DNA of 50,878 nt from Planctomycetota bacterium (GTDB taxonomy: Bacteria; Planctomycetota; UBA1135): assembly GCA_030748415.1 (NCBI GenBank), contig JASMMA010000016.1, forward strand, positions 1 to 50,878. The letters run 5' to 3'. Below the pieces are notes generated by a model. The model was not told the origin of the DNA. It saw nothing but the letters and a program-made list of their open reading frames with translations, and made no database searches. The first letter of the stretch is position 1. Every line of letters starts with the position of its first letter. Positions 39,502 through 48,329 of the stretch are shown here, piece by piece. The position numbers and the translations under genes are program-made.

Positions 39502-40847
39502 CTCCCGTTCAGGTTTCCGATTTGTTGAATGCGTCCCTGCATGGAAGTGGAAACTCGGAACGCCTAAATGCTCAACTGGGCGCAAGCAAAGCGGATAGTC
39601 GTTTAGTTCAGAAAGGAGATTTGTTTGTGGCTCTCCCAGGCGCCCACTCGGATGGCCACGATTGGTTACATGCTGCTTACGAAAACGGAGCAGCAGCGGC
39701 ATTAGTGTCTCGAGTTACTGAAGATTCTCCTTCCAATCTACCTTTGATTCTCGTGGAAGATTCTCTTTTGGCTTTGCATGAACTTGCTCGCCATCAATTG
39801 AAATCCCTAGGCGCCCCCGTTGTAGGAATTACAGGTTCTGTCGGAAAGACTACGGCCAAAGATATGCTGGCCCACCTTTTGGGGGGTCCTTCAAGCCAAG
39901 TGCACGCCGCACCGGCTTCCTACAACTCGGAAATTGGTCTTCCCTTAGCCATCTTGGCTGCACCCTTGGGAACGAAAAGAATGGTCCTGGAATTTGGGGT
40001 GAATGAACCGGGTGAAATGGAGGCCTTGCTTTCCATTGCCTTGCCAGAGCACGCATGGATTACCGCACTTTCTCCTGCCCACATGGAAGGCATGAAAAGC
40101 TTCGACACTTTGGTTCATGAAAAAAGCTTCCTCGCGCATCAAGGCGCTCAGGCAGGGGGGGTATGGAGCACTAGCCGAGTTTGTGGTTTGGCTGCAGCGC
40201 GAGGAGAGATTTGGTCTGCCTCCCCTCACCTCGCAGGCTTTCGTCGTGGAGGGGCTGAAGTCTTGAACCCTGTACCAGGGGCTTTCGAAGTGGAACTGCC
40301 CCAACTGGGTGTCTGCAAGTTGCCGGTCATGGCCTACCATGAAGCCGAACTTGTTGCAGTGGCTGTGGACTTGGCCCTTTCTCTAGGCGAAAGCCCCAAA
40401 GACTTGAAGCAACGCCTTTCCGATTTGCCGCGCCCCCCTGGACGCCTTCAGAAGAAAGAGCTTGCTCCTTGGACTTTGCTAGACGACGCCTACAACTCCA
40501 GCCCGACTGCTGCCTTTGCTGCATTGGAAGTGGTTTCCTCGTGGCCAGGTGTTCCATTCAAGGCCGCTGTCATGGGAACCATGCATGAGTTGGGAGATTT
40601 GGCTCCGGTTTATCATCGTGCAGTGGGGACTGAGGCCGCGCACGGTGATCTAGATTTGCTCATTGGCGTTGGGCAAGGCGGCGAATGGATTCTTGAGGGG
40701 GCTCGTTCCATAGATTCAGCCATGAAAACTGAGTTCGTGGAAAACGCCGCTGCCGCATTTGAAAAGTTGCAGGCACATTGCCCTGAAGGGTCACTCATTT
40801 TGTTGAAAGCTAGTCGCGCCGAAGCACTTGAAGAGGTCTTCTCATGA
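39489..40847 (+). CDS. murF: UDP-MurNAc-tripeptide--D-alanyl-D-alanine ligase MurF
   Basis: MurF (452 residues) joins D-Ala-D-Ala to the UDP-MurNAc-tripeptide. It shows DSRLVQKGDLFVALPG, ATP loop GITGSVGKTTAKDML, YNSEIGLPL, EFGVNEPGEM, and the family-typical LLDDAYNSSPTA. It starts with GTG and overlaps mraY by 4 bases (ATGA). Confidence 0.95.
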   Translation: MLGLTPVQVSDLLNASLHGSGNSERLNAQLGASKADSRLVQKGDLFVALPGAHSDGHDWLHAAYENGAAAALVSRVTEDSPSNLPLILVEDSLLALHELARHQLKSLGAPVVGITGSVGKTTAKDMLAHLLGGPSSQVHAAPASYNSEIGLPLAILAAPLGTKRMVLEFGVNEPGEMEALLSIALPEHAWITALSPAHMEGMKSFDTLVHEKSFLAHQGAQAGGVWSTSRVCGLAAARGEIWSASPHLAGFRRGGAEVLNPVPGAFEVELPQLGVCKLPVMAYHEAELVAVAVDLALSLGESPKDLKQRLSDLPRPPGRLQKKELAPWTLLDDAYNSSPTAAFAALEVVSSWPGVPFKAAVMGTMHELGDLAPVYHRAVGTEAAHGDLDLLIGVGQGGEWILEGARSIDSAMKTEFVENAAAAFEKLQAHCPEGSLILLKASRAEALEEVFS

Positions 40848-41980
40848 TTACTTGGGTCATTCCATGGCTGAGTGAACTTTGGAGTCCTTTGCAGGCTCTT
40901 CAATACATCACCGTTCGTATTGGTTTGGCTGCTGCGTTTGCTTTTGTGGTTGCCGTGTTGCTTGGGAAACCCGTGATTCGTGCCTTAAGTCGTGCGGGAG
41001 TCCATGAAAACTCCGGCGCCAACGACGATCCAGAAGTTGCAGCCAGGCACAAAGCTCTTGGCAAATCTGAAATCCCCACGATGGGTGGCGTGTTCTGGGT
41101 GACTGCAATCCTGATGAGCACCCTTCTTTTTGCAAACCCATCTGAATTGCTGGTCTTGTTGGGTGCGGTTTTGTTGGTAGGCATGGGTACTTTGGGATTC
41201 TTTGATGATTGGGTGAAGTGGAAACGCGAAGACGGAAAAAATGGTTTGTCTCGGCGCTCCAAAATGTTGGCAACGGTTCTTTTGGCTGGTTATGTTGCCG
41301 GCATGCTGTGGCTGATGGGGGAGCGCACTGGCCGCCCTGAAATTGGGCGCATTTACTTCCCCATTCTGAAGGACCTTGTCGCGAACACCGAAACATTTGG
41401 CTGGATCGGATTTGGAATATTCGTTTTCTTTGAAGCATTTGTCATTTTGGCAACAAGCCACGCCGCGAATGTTACGGATGGTCTAGACGGCCTCGCTGCC
41501 GGCTCCGCCCTCATTGCTTTTGCGGCTCTCACGATTGCGGTTTACGCCGTAAGCCACGCTGAACTTGCGGAGTACTTGCACTTGCCCATGATTCCGGGTG
41601 CTGGTGAAGTTGCGGTCATGGGGGGGGCCATGCTGGGAGCTACCCTTGGCTTCCTTTGGTACAACTGTCACCCAGCTGAAGTGTTTATGGGGGATAGTGG
41701 CTCCCTTCCCATGGGGGCGATGATTGGTTACTTAGCTCTGGTTTCAAAACAAGAACTAGCACTTCCCCTCTTGGCCGGTGTTTTCGTTTTAGATGTCACC
41801 ACGAGTCTTCTTCAAATTGGTTATTTCAAAATGTCGGGAGGTAAACGCCTCTTCCGAAAGGCTCCCATTCACCATGCCTTTGAGTTGAAGGGAATGACCG
41901 AATCAAAAATTGTGGCCCGCTTCTGGATAGGAGGCGCCATTTCTGCCGCGATTGGACTCTTGCTTTTGAAAGTTCGATGA
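40844..41980 (+). CDS. mraY: phospho-MurNAc-pentapeptide translocase MraY
   Basis: MraY transfers phospho-MurNAc-pentapeptide to undecaprenyl phosphate, forming lipid I in the inner membrane. This 378-residue protein has about ten membrane helices and the family motifs KSEIPTMGG, GFFDDWVKWK, NVTDGLDGLAAG, VFMGDSGSLPMG and PIHHAFELKGMTESKIV. It overlaps ftsW by ATGA. murD, commonly found after mraY, is missing here. Confidence 0.97.
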   Translation: MITWVIPWLSELWSPLQALQYITVRIGLAAAFAFVVAVLLGKPVIRALSRAGVHENSGANDDPEVAARHKALGKSEIPTMGGVFWVTAILMSTLLFANPSELLVLLGAVLLVGMGTLGFFDDWVKWKREDGKNGLSRRSKMLATVLLAGYVAGMLWLMGERTGRPEIGRIYFPILKDLVANTETFGWIGFGIFVFFEAFVILATSHAANVTDGLDGLAAGSALIAFAALTIAVYAVSHAELAEYLHLPMIPGAGEVAVMGGAMLGATLGFLWYNCHPAEVFMGDSGSLPMGAMIGYLALVSKQELALPLLAGVFVLDVTTSLLQIGYFKMSGGKRLFRKAPIHHAFELKGMTESKIVARFWIGGAISAAIGLLLLKVR

Positions 41981-43125
41981 CACAAAACCAAAGTGTGGCG
42001 AATGCAAACGAGAGCATGAAGTCGGCAATGCTCCCCATGTTGGGCTGCGTTTTCCTTTTGGCATTTATGGGTCTTGCCGCGGGAGTTTCTGCCGCCGCCC
42101 CGGGAGAAGCTTGGGCAAAAATGGGAATGCATTGTTTGCACCTTGCAATCGGCCTTGGCGCCTTTCTCGTTTTATTTTCTGCGCCTGTTGAAGGGTTTAG
42201 GAAAATTGCGCCGGGACTCTGCTTCCTTGTTTGGTTAGTTCTTCTCGGAATGAAACTAATACCAGGCTTCGGGCACGAAAGCCACGGGGCCACTCGATGG
42301 ATTTCCATTGGCCCCATGTTGCTTCAACCTTCGGTTTTCCTTCAATGCATATGGCCTGTTTTGTTGTCCTCATGGATTGCGCGGGACCCCTTGCGCATGA
42401 GTCAACCCCGCGAACTTTGGCGCTTAATGCTTTTGTTCGCAATCTTGATGTCGCCGGTTCTCTTGCAACCTGACTTTGGGTCGATTGTGATTTTGGCTGG
42501 AGCGACGGCGATGGTTTTATTTTTTTCAGGAGCGCCCCTTTCCTTTCTTCGCCAACTCATTCCTCTCTTATTGATTGCCCTGGTCTTGGTGCTGTTCCTT
42601 TTTGATCATGTGGATTCTCGGCTTGCTAGTTTCTTTGGAGGGGAAACCGGTTATCAGGCACAGCATGCAGAAGAGGCCTTCGCGGCAGGTGGTCTTACAG
42701 GAGTGGGGCCAGGTTTGGGTGTGATGAAGAATGGTCATGTTCCTGAAGGAGACACGGATTACATTCTTGCTCTTATTGCTGAGGAGTGGGGTTTGGTTGG
42801 GACGGGTCTCGTATGGCTCCTTTTTGTTTGCTTTACTCTCTTCGGTTTTCGCGCTGCTCGGCGCGCAGAATGCCGCTACGGCGCAATCCTGATGGCCGCC
42901 GCCGTTCTCATGGTCTCGATGCAGGCAGCCCTCAACATGGCTGTCGTGACCGGACTTGTTCCGCCTAAGGGTCTTCCGTTACCCTTTGTAAGTCGAGGCG
43001 GTTCTTCCATCATCTCACTGTCCGCCCTTCTGGGTCTCGCGGTTCGCGCGGCACTAGAAAAACGACGCTCCAAAGTACCCGTTTCCGAACTCATCCAGTG
43101 GACCGAATCCAACGCTCTGGCCTAA
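41977..43125 (+). CDS. ftsW: FtsW/RodA-family peptidoglycan polymerase (FtsW)
   Basis: This 382-residue SEDS protein polymerises lipid II glycan chains at the septum with FtsI. Visible motifs are HGATRWISIGPMLLQPS, LLQPDFGS, GPGLGVMKNGHVPEGDTDYI and GLVPPKGLPLPFVSRGGSS. The last is characteristic of FtsW rather than RodA in phrasing, and the dcw position agrees. Its end overlaps the LysM gene by 28 bases. Confidence 0.94.
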   Translation: MTQNQSVANANESMKSAMLPMLGCVFLLAFMGLAAGVSAAAPGEAWAKMGMHCLHLAIGLGAFLVLFSAPVEGFRKIAPGLCFLVWLVLLGMKLIPGFGHESHGATRWISIGPMLLQPSVFLQCIWPVLLSSWIARDPLRMSQPRELWRLMLLFAILMSPVLLQPDFGSIVILAGATAMVLFFSGAPLSFLRQLIPLLLIALVLVLFLFDHVDSRLASFFGGETGYQAQHAEEAFAAGGLTGVGPGLGVMKNGHVPEGDTDYILALIAEEWGLVGTGLVWLLFVCFTLFGFRAARRAECRYGAILMAAAVLMVSMQAALNMAVVTGLVPPKGLPLPFVSRGGSSIISLSALLGLAVRAALEKRRSKVPVSELIQWTESNALA

Positions 43126-43895
43126 TCAGTCTCCTCCTTCTATTGGGAGTAGGAGCCGCCGGCATTCTTGTCGGCCCTCGCAAAGTTCAGCCTGACGAAG
43201 CAACCCCTGACGAGGTTGTTCTTCAACCAGGAGAATTGCCGTCTGTTGAGTTGCTTGCTCCAGCTCAGCGACGACTCTTTTTGGACTCCTCCCGTTTCGC
43301 CGCTGACCCAGTGAACCATCCACTGAATGGTGGGGGTGGGCGGAGCATTAACGACTCCGCAACCTGGACCCCCGAAGCCGCGGTCGCGGCCTCTTCGGCG
43401 CCGTCGCTTCCGGAACCGGCATCCGTTTCCAGCAGCCCAGCGGGAACTGCCAAGAGCCTGGATTTGGGCCCTGAACTTGTGGACACTCCACGACACACTG
43501 AAGTTGAACGCACCGGCAAAGTCATTCGCGTTCGGGAATACGAAACTTTAGGAGAGATTGCCGCTCGGGAATTGGGCTCGAGTTCTCGTTGGACAGAAAT
43601 CGCTAACTTGAATGGCATTCGCGACCCGAAGAGCATTCGGGTTGGGCAAGAATTGATGATTCCCTCCGCAAAGGAAGTGCAAGGCAGTACGCCCCCGAAA
43701 GATTCGAATGTTTCGACTGCCGATGCAAACGGGTGGCGCTATTACACCGTTCAGTCCGGTGATGTCCCCGGTAAAATTTCTCAAAAGGTTTATGGCACCG
43801 CCAAACTTTGGGAAGGCATTCTTGAGGCAAATGATATTTCAGACCCTCGAGAACTTCGAGTAGGTCAGAAACTTCGAATTCCTCCTAAGCCCTGA
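43098..43895 (+). CDS. membrane-anchored protein with two LysM domains
   Basis: The 265-residue protein starts with an uncleaved or signal helix (GLISLLLLLGVGAAGILVGP), then a Ser/Pro/Ala-rich low-complexity region, and two LysM peptidoglycan-binding domains: VREYETLGEIAARELGSSSR to RVGQELMIP, and YTVQSGDVPGKISQKVYGT to RVGQKLRIP. No hydrolase domain is attached. The GTG start overlaps ftsW by 28 bases and the end is 8 bases from murG-murC, so it is part of the operon. It may position the lipid II machinery on existing wall (inference). Confidence 0.85.
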   Translation: MDRIQRSGLISLLLLLGVGAAGILVGPRKVQPDEATPDEVVLQPGELPSVELLAPAQRRLFLDSSRFAADPVNHPLNGGGGRSINDSATWTPEAAVAASSAPSLPEPASVSSSPAGTAKSLDLGPELVDTPRHTEVERTGKVIRVREYETLGEIAARELGSSSRWTEIANLNGIRDPKSIRVGQELMIPSAKEVQGSTPPKDSNVSTADANGWRYYTVQSGDVPGKISQKVYGTAKLWEGILEANDISDPRELRVGQKLRIPPKP

Positions 43896-43903
43896 GCTGT
43901 AGC

Positions 43904-46342
43904 TTGGGCACCTCTTTCGACATCCCCTCAGCCGAACAGAAGCGCTTTCTGTTTGTGGGTGGGGGAACGGGCGGACACCTTACTCCTGCCCTTGGATTGG
44001 CAGAGGGTTTGCAGTCCCGCGGCCACCAAACTCTTTTTTTAACGAGTGGTCGTTCAGTTGAGGGAGACTACTTGTGCAACGCCGGAGCGTGTGCCTCTCT
44101 TGGCGTGGATGAAAGTCCTCTCCCTCGGCCTTTCTCTTTGGTTCCTGCTCTCTTTCGTGCGCGAATGCATGGAAAGGATTTCCGTCCAGATGTGGTGATT
44201 GGATTAGGTGGCCTTTCTGGTTGTGCGGCCCTCACAGCCCGACATGGTGCGCCTCTTGTGTTATTGGAAGGGAATCGTGTGGTGGGTCGTGGCGTAAGAG
44301 CTTTGCAAGGAGCTGCCCAACACACTCTCACCTTATTTGAAGACACCGCTGAATCCTTGAAGTCCGGCCTCTGGGTGGGGCCATTGGGTCGCCAATCCCT
44401 CCAGCCGACTTCAGCGAAAGAGGCTCGAAATCACTTTGGTCTTCCCCATGATGCCACCATTCTTCTACTGATGGGTGGGTCGCAAGGCGCGTCGCAGTTG
44501 AATGAATTTGTGGCCCAAAATGCAGCAACCCTTGCACAAAAGTCGGTTGCCCTTTTGGCTTTATGTGGGCCAGGAAAAGCCAAACAATTGCGCGATGCCG
44601 CAAAGCACGCAAATCTTCCTGCAGTGGTCGTGGAGCATTGCAAGGAAATGGGCCTCGCATATTCCGCCGCTGACTTTGTGTTGTGCCGCGGCGGAGCCTC
44701 TACCGTGGCGGAGCTTTGGCTCCATCGAGTTCCCTCCATGATTGTTCCTTATCCCTGGCATAAGGATCGCCAGCAGGAACATAACGCCCGTGCGCTTGGA
44801 CATGGAACAGTTCTTGCGAACTCATTAAACGCTGAAGCAGGTCAGCACTTGTTGAACTTGCTGGGTGATTCAGACCGACTTGCTTCGATGCGCTCCGCCT
44901 TAGAGGGCAACGCTCCCCCCGATGGCCTACCTCGTGCCCTTTCTGTTTTAGAAAACTTGGCCGGAGTTCAACCCAAAAAACATGGTGAACTAGATTCCCT
45001 TTCAAGCGGAAGTGCTCGCACTGCTTTTTTTGCGGGTGCAGGTGGGTGTGGCATGCGAGGTCTCGCGAGCTTCCTCTTGGAAAATAATTGGGAGGTATGG
45101 GGCGCAGACTCCAAGCCCATTTTGGATTCAGACCCCCTAGTCCAAGCGGGATTGCGTGTTTTAGAACCTGGTCAACTTACCCCGAAAGCTACATTGGCCG
45201 TTCGTTCGGCTGCGGTATCTGAAAAAGACCCCCAGTTCCTTCAAGCGACTGAACAGGGTGCCCGTCCTATGGTTTATGCTGAACTTTTGGGAGAGATGAC
45301 TCAACATCGGCCCACCCTAGCCGTTGCGGGCTCGCACGGGAAAACCACCATCACTGCTTGGATTGCCTACGGCATGCGTTTGGCTGGGCGAGACCCTGGC
45401 TTCCTCGTGGGTGGAGGCGTGCCCCAACTTGGGGGCTCTGCTTCATGGGGGAACTCCGCCGAACCGTTGATTGCGGAGTCGTGCGAATATGCGAGGACCT
45501 TTCACCAGCTTTCCCCAAAGTGGGTCGCGCTCTGCAATGTAGATGCTGAACATCCAGACACTTATCCCGGCGGCTACCCTGAAGTTGAAGTAGCCTTTCG
45601 TGTGTTTTTGAACAAACTGCCAAAAGGTGGAACGGTGTATGCGAGTCCGGAAGCTCCAGATTTATCCGAAGCCACCCAGGCCGACTGGTGTCCCGCCGAA
45701 GAAATTCCATCCGATTGGGAAGTGGGGCTTGCCGGTCACCACAACCGCCTGAATGCGGCGCTCGTGCGGACGACATTGCTTGCACACGGAGTGGAAGAGA
45801 CCGTCGTCCGTGAGGCTATTTCCACATTCCATGGTGCTGACCGCCGCATGGAAGAGTTAGGGACCTTGAATGGCGCCCTTGTCGTGAGTGATTACGCTCA
45901 CCACCCTGTAGAGGTTGCTGCCACCCTTCAGGCTGCATCCGAGATGTGGCCCAATCGCCGGTTGGTGGTCGCTTTCCAGCCCCACCAAGCGCGTCGCTTT
46001 GAGCGATTCCGCAGGGAATTCACTAAAGCCTTAGATCGCGCAGATGCCTTGGCCCTCTTGCCGGTTTACCGTGCCCGCGACCCCGAGGATTTGCACCCCG
46101 AAACAGGGGAGTTGTTGGCTCCGCTTCAGGCACGGAAGAAACGGGATGTCATCGTTGCGAAGGATTCTGAAGTGGCCTCGAACTGGCTTCGGGACTTCGT
46201 TCAAAGCGAAGATATCCTTCTCTGCTTGGGAGCCGGAGACATCCATTCATTTGCTCGCTCCCTGACGAGAGTTCATGAACGAAACGAAAATCCAGGAATA
46301 CGCCGACCTTTGCGCTCTGAGGCGGAAAGTTCCCCTGCGTGA
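43904..46342 (+). CDS. murG-murC: MurG-MurC fusion: lipid II GlcNAc-transferase and UDP-MurNAc--L-alanine ligase
   Basis: One uninterrupted 812-residue frame carries both enzymes at full length. MurG covers about 1-355: GGGTGGHLTPALGLAEGL (GGGTGGH at 19-25), LLLMGGSQGASQLN, and CRGGASTVAELWLHRVPSMI with the donor site PYPWHKDRQQEHNA. MurC covers about 370-812: GAGGCGMRGLA, ATP loop GSHGKTT at 476-482, CNVDAEHPDTYPGGY, GHHNRLNAAL, SDYAHHPVEVA and AFQPHQARRFERF. The linker, about residues 350-370, is short and polar. MurC acts first in the cytoplasm and MurG last at the membrane, so the fusion joins two non-consecutive steps. The start is TTG. The 3' end overlaps murB by 68 bases. Confidence 0.93.
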   Translation: MGTSFDIPSAEQKRFLFVGGGTGGHLTPALGLAEGLQSRGHQTLFLTSGRSVEGDYLCNAGACASLGVDESPLPRPFSLVPALFRARMHGKDFRPDVVIGLGGLSGCAALTARHGAPLVLLEGNRVVGRGVRALQGAAQHTLTLFEDTAESLKSGLWVGPLGRQSLQPTSAKEARNHFGLPHDATILLLMGGSQGASQLNEFVAQNAATLAQKSVALLALCGPGKAKQLRDAAKHANLPAVVVEHCKEMGLAYSAADFVLCRGGASTVAELWLHRVPSMIVPYPWHKDRQQEHNARALGHGTVLANSLNAEAGQHLLNLLGDSDRLASMRSALEGNAPPDGLPRALSVLENLAGVQPKKHGELDSLSSGSARTAFFAGAGGCGMRGLASFLLENNWEVWGADSKPILDSDPLVQAGLRVLEPGQLTPKATLAVRSAAVSEKDPQFLQATEQGARPMVYAELLGEMTQHRPTLAVAGSHGKTTITAWIAYGMRLAGRDPGFLVGGGVPQLGGSASWGNSAEPLIAESCEYARTFHQLSPKWVALCNVDAEHPDTYPGGYPEVEVAFRVFLNKLPKGGTVYASPEAPDLSEATQADWCPAEEIPSDWEVGLAGHHNRLNAALVRTTLLAHGVEETVVREAISTFHGADRRMEELGTLNGALVVSDYAHHPVEVAATLQAASEMWPNRRLVVAFQPHQARRFERFRREFTKALDRADALALLPVYRARDPEDLHPETGELLAPLQARKKRDVIVAKDSEVASNWLRDFVQSEDILLCLGAGDIHSFARSLTRVHERNENPGIRRPLRSEAESSPA

Positions 46343-47162
46343 TTTTTCTGTTCTCCGGATTGGAGGAGAGGCGGAGTTGTTTTTTGAACCGGCAAAGCCG
46401 GAGCACATGGGGGCTTTGCTGACTCAACTCTACGCCGACAGCGTGGATTGGTTTTTGCTGGGTGGTGGTGCAAATGTTTGTCTTCCCGATGAGGGGCTTC
46501 CGGTTGTTGTTCATACCGGTGCGATGCGCCGCATGTTCCGTGAAGAAAATCAAATACGAGTTTGGCCGGGGGTCACGATTCAACAACTTGTTCGGGCGAC
46601 TTCGGAGTTGGGTTTGTCGGGAATGGAAAAACTCATGGGCGTCCCAGGAACACTCGGTGGAGCGATTGCCATGAATGCTGGAAGTGCGGAATGGGGGATT
46701 TGGAGTCTTGTGAAAGAGGTCACTCTTTGGACTCCGGATGGTCTCGTTTCTAAAACCCCGGATGAAATAAAGCCGACTTACCGCAATGGCAACCTGGGCG
46801 AGGGAATCATCCTTGAGGCTTTGCTCGCATTTGAACCGCGCGATCCAGGCCTGATTAAGGCAGAGCAAGAGGCCCTACTCCGCAAGAAGAGCCAAACTCA
46901 ACCCGTTACTTTATCCAGTGCCGGGTGTGCCTATAAAAACCCAAGTGGGGATAGTGCGGGTCGTCTCATTGATTCAGCCGGCCTGAAAGGTGCCAAGGTG
47001 GGCGGGATGAGCGTTTCTGAACGCCATGCGAATTTCATGGTGAACGATGGCTCCGCAACCGCTGCTGACTTTGTTGCACTTTTAGAGAAAGTCGAAGATG
47101 CTGTTCTCCAAGAACACGGAGTGAAACTTGAACGCGAAATTGTGATTGTCCAGGCTCCATGA
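46275..47162 (+). CDS. murB: UDP-N-acetylenolpyruvoylglucosamine reductase MurB
   Basis: MurB (295 residues) is the FAD enzyme that makes UDP-MurNAc. Motifs are LRDFSVLRIGGEAELFF, LLGGGANV, GMEKLMGVPGTLGGAIAMN, the proton-donor region SSAGCAYKNPSGDSAGRLID (Cys where many MurB have Ser) and the C-terminal ERHANFMVN. It looks like a type II MurB. The ATG lies 68 bases inside murC; no shorter start leaves the FAD domain intact. It overlaps the lipase-like gene by ATGA. Confidence 0.94.
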   Translation: MNETKIQEYADLCALRRKVPLRDFSVLRIGGEAELFFEPAKPEHMGALLTQLYADSVDWFLLGGGANVCLPDEGLPVVVHTGAMRRMFREENQIRVWPGVTIQQLVRATSELGLSGMEKLMGVPGTLGGAIAMNAGSAEWGIWSLVKEVTLWTPDGLVSKTPDEIKPTYRNGNLGEGIILEALLAFEPRDPGLIKAEQEALLRKKSQTQPVTLSSAGCAYKNPSGDSAGRLIDSAGLKGAKVGGMSVSERHANFMVNDGSATAADFVALLEKVEDAVLQEHGVKLEREIVIVQAP

Positions 47163-48271
47163 AAGCTAGGGCAGTATTCTTGGTTTTCGTTCTGCTTTCA
47201 TGCCAAGCTCCTGAACCTTTACCACTACCCAAAATGAGTCCATCTGATTCTTCCCCACGCCCCTCAGTGTTAGGGCACTCGATTACTTTGAGTGATTCGG
47301 GGGAGCATTTTCAACTTATGGAGGGAGAGGAGCAGATTTTCGAAGGGAGCTTGGAAGAGTGTGAGCGAGTTCTTGCAAAGCGATTGCTTGAGCGGTTTGG
47401 CGAAGGCCGACCCAATGTTGCCCTTCCCACCCTCGGCGGGCTTCAATTATGGGCAGATGTGTTTTGGCGGGGTGGTTGGCGTATTCAAGAGCATGTTTAC
47501 GCTGGACACTTTCGATTGATTTCTCCAGATCGTGTGCGCGAGGCATGGGGGACTTGGGAAGAATGCCGGAGTGTCTTTGAAGGCGTTCGTATTTCAGGAG
47601 ATTTGCCCCCCGCACGAGAAAAGTTGGTAGTTGTTTTGCACGGATTGGGTCGAGCAGGCGGCTCCTTCGGTTCCATGGAAGAAAAGCTGGAAGCTGCCGG
47701 TTTTGATGTCGCCACCTTGGTTTATCCCAGCACTCGCCGTTCTTTAAGTGAACATGCTCACCAACTTGCCCACCTTTTGGACCGCATTGAAGAGGCGAAG
47801 GAAGTTTCCTTCGTCACTCACAGTTTGGGTGGCCTCGTCGCTCGCACCTTGCTCGCTCGAGAAGGCGATGCTTGGCGTGAAGGAATGCAACTTGGCAGAG
47901 TGGTTATGTTGGCCCCCCCGAGCCATGGTTCTGTGGTTGCAGAGACTTTGAAGGACTTTATGCCTTTTGAATGGCTTGCTGGTCCGAGTGGGCAAGATGT
48001 TACTGCAAGTGGGGTTGAAACGAGCCAGCTGCCCGTCCCGCCTTGTGAATTTGGAGTCATTGCTGGCGGGAAAAATAATGACCGCGGGTGGAATCCACTT
48101 TTAGAAGGCGATGACGATGGTGTCGTTACTGTTGAGGAGACCCGCCTTCCGGGATTGACGGATTTTCTTCTAGTAGAGCGCGCCCACACCTTCATCATGC
48201 GCGCTCCCGAGGTGGTAGGGGCGACCGTACGCTTTCTTCTGGCGGGAAAATTTCAAGCCGCTGGCGATTAA
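47159..48271 (+). CDS. alpha/beta-hydrolase lipoprotein (lipase/PGAP1-like)
   Basis: This 370-residue protein has a lipoprotein signal ending FVLLSC, a 140-residue N-terminal region with no known domain, and an alpha/beta-hydrolase domain. The oxyanion strand is VVLHGLGRAGGSFGSM, the nucleophile serine is in VTHSLGGLVART, an acidic residue is in EGDDDGVVTVEET, and the histidine in RAHTFIMRAPEV. It is likely an envelope esterase or lipase. It occupies the place where ftsQ is found in many dcw clusters and is translationally coupled to murB, so it may act on wall- or lipid-II-linked substrates, but this is inference. Confidence 0.78.
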   Translation: MKARAVFLVFVLLSCQAPEPLPLPKMSPSDSSPRPSVLGHSITLSDSGEHFQLMEGEEQIFEGSLEECERVLAKRLLERFGEGRPNVALPTLGGLQLWADVFWRGGWRIQEHVYAGHFRLISPDRVREAWGTWEECRSVFEGVRISGDLPPAREKLVVVLHGLGRAGGSFGSMEEKLEAAGFDVATLVYPSTRRSLSEHAHQLAHLLDRIEEAKEVSFVTHSLGGLVARTLLAREGDAWREGMQLGRVVMLAPPSHGSVVAETLKDFMPFEWLAGPSGQDVTASGVETSQLPVPPCEFGVIAGGKNNDRGWNPLLEGDDDGVVTVEETRLPGLTDFLLVERAHTFIMRAPEVVGATVRFLLAGKFQAAGD

Positions 48272-48329
48272 GGAGTTTTTCGTCTATGGTGGGAGGGCCT
48301 CCGGATATTCCCTCAGCCCGTTCTCCTTC

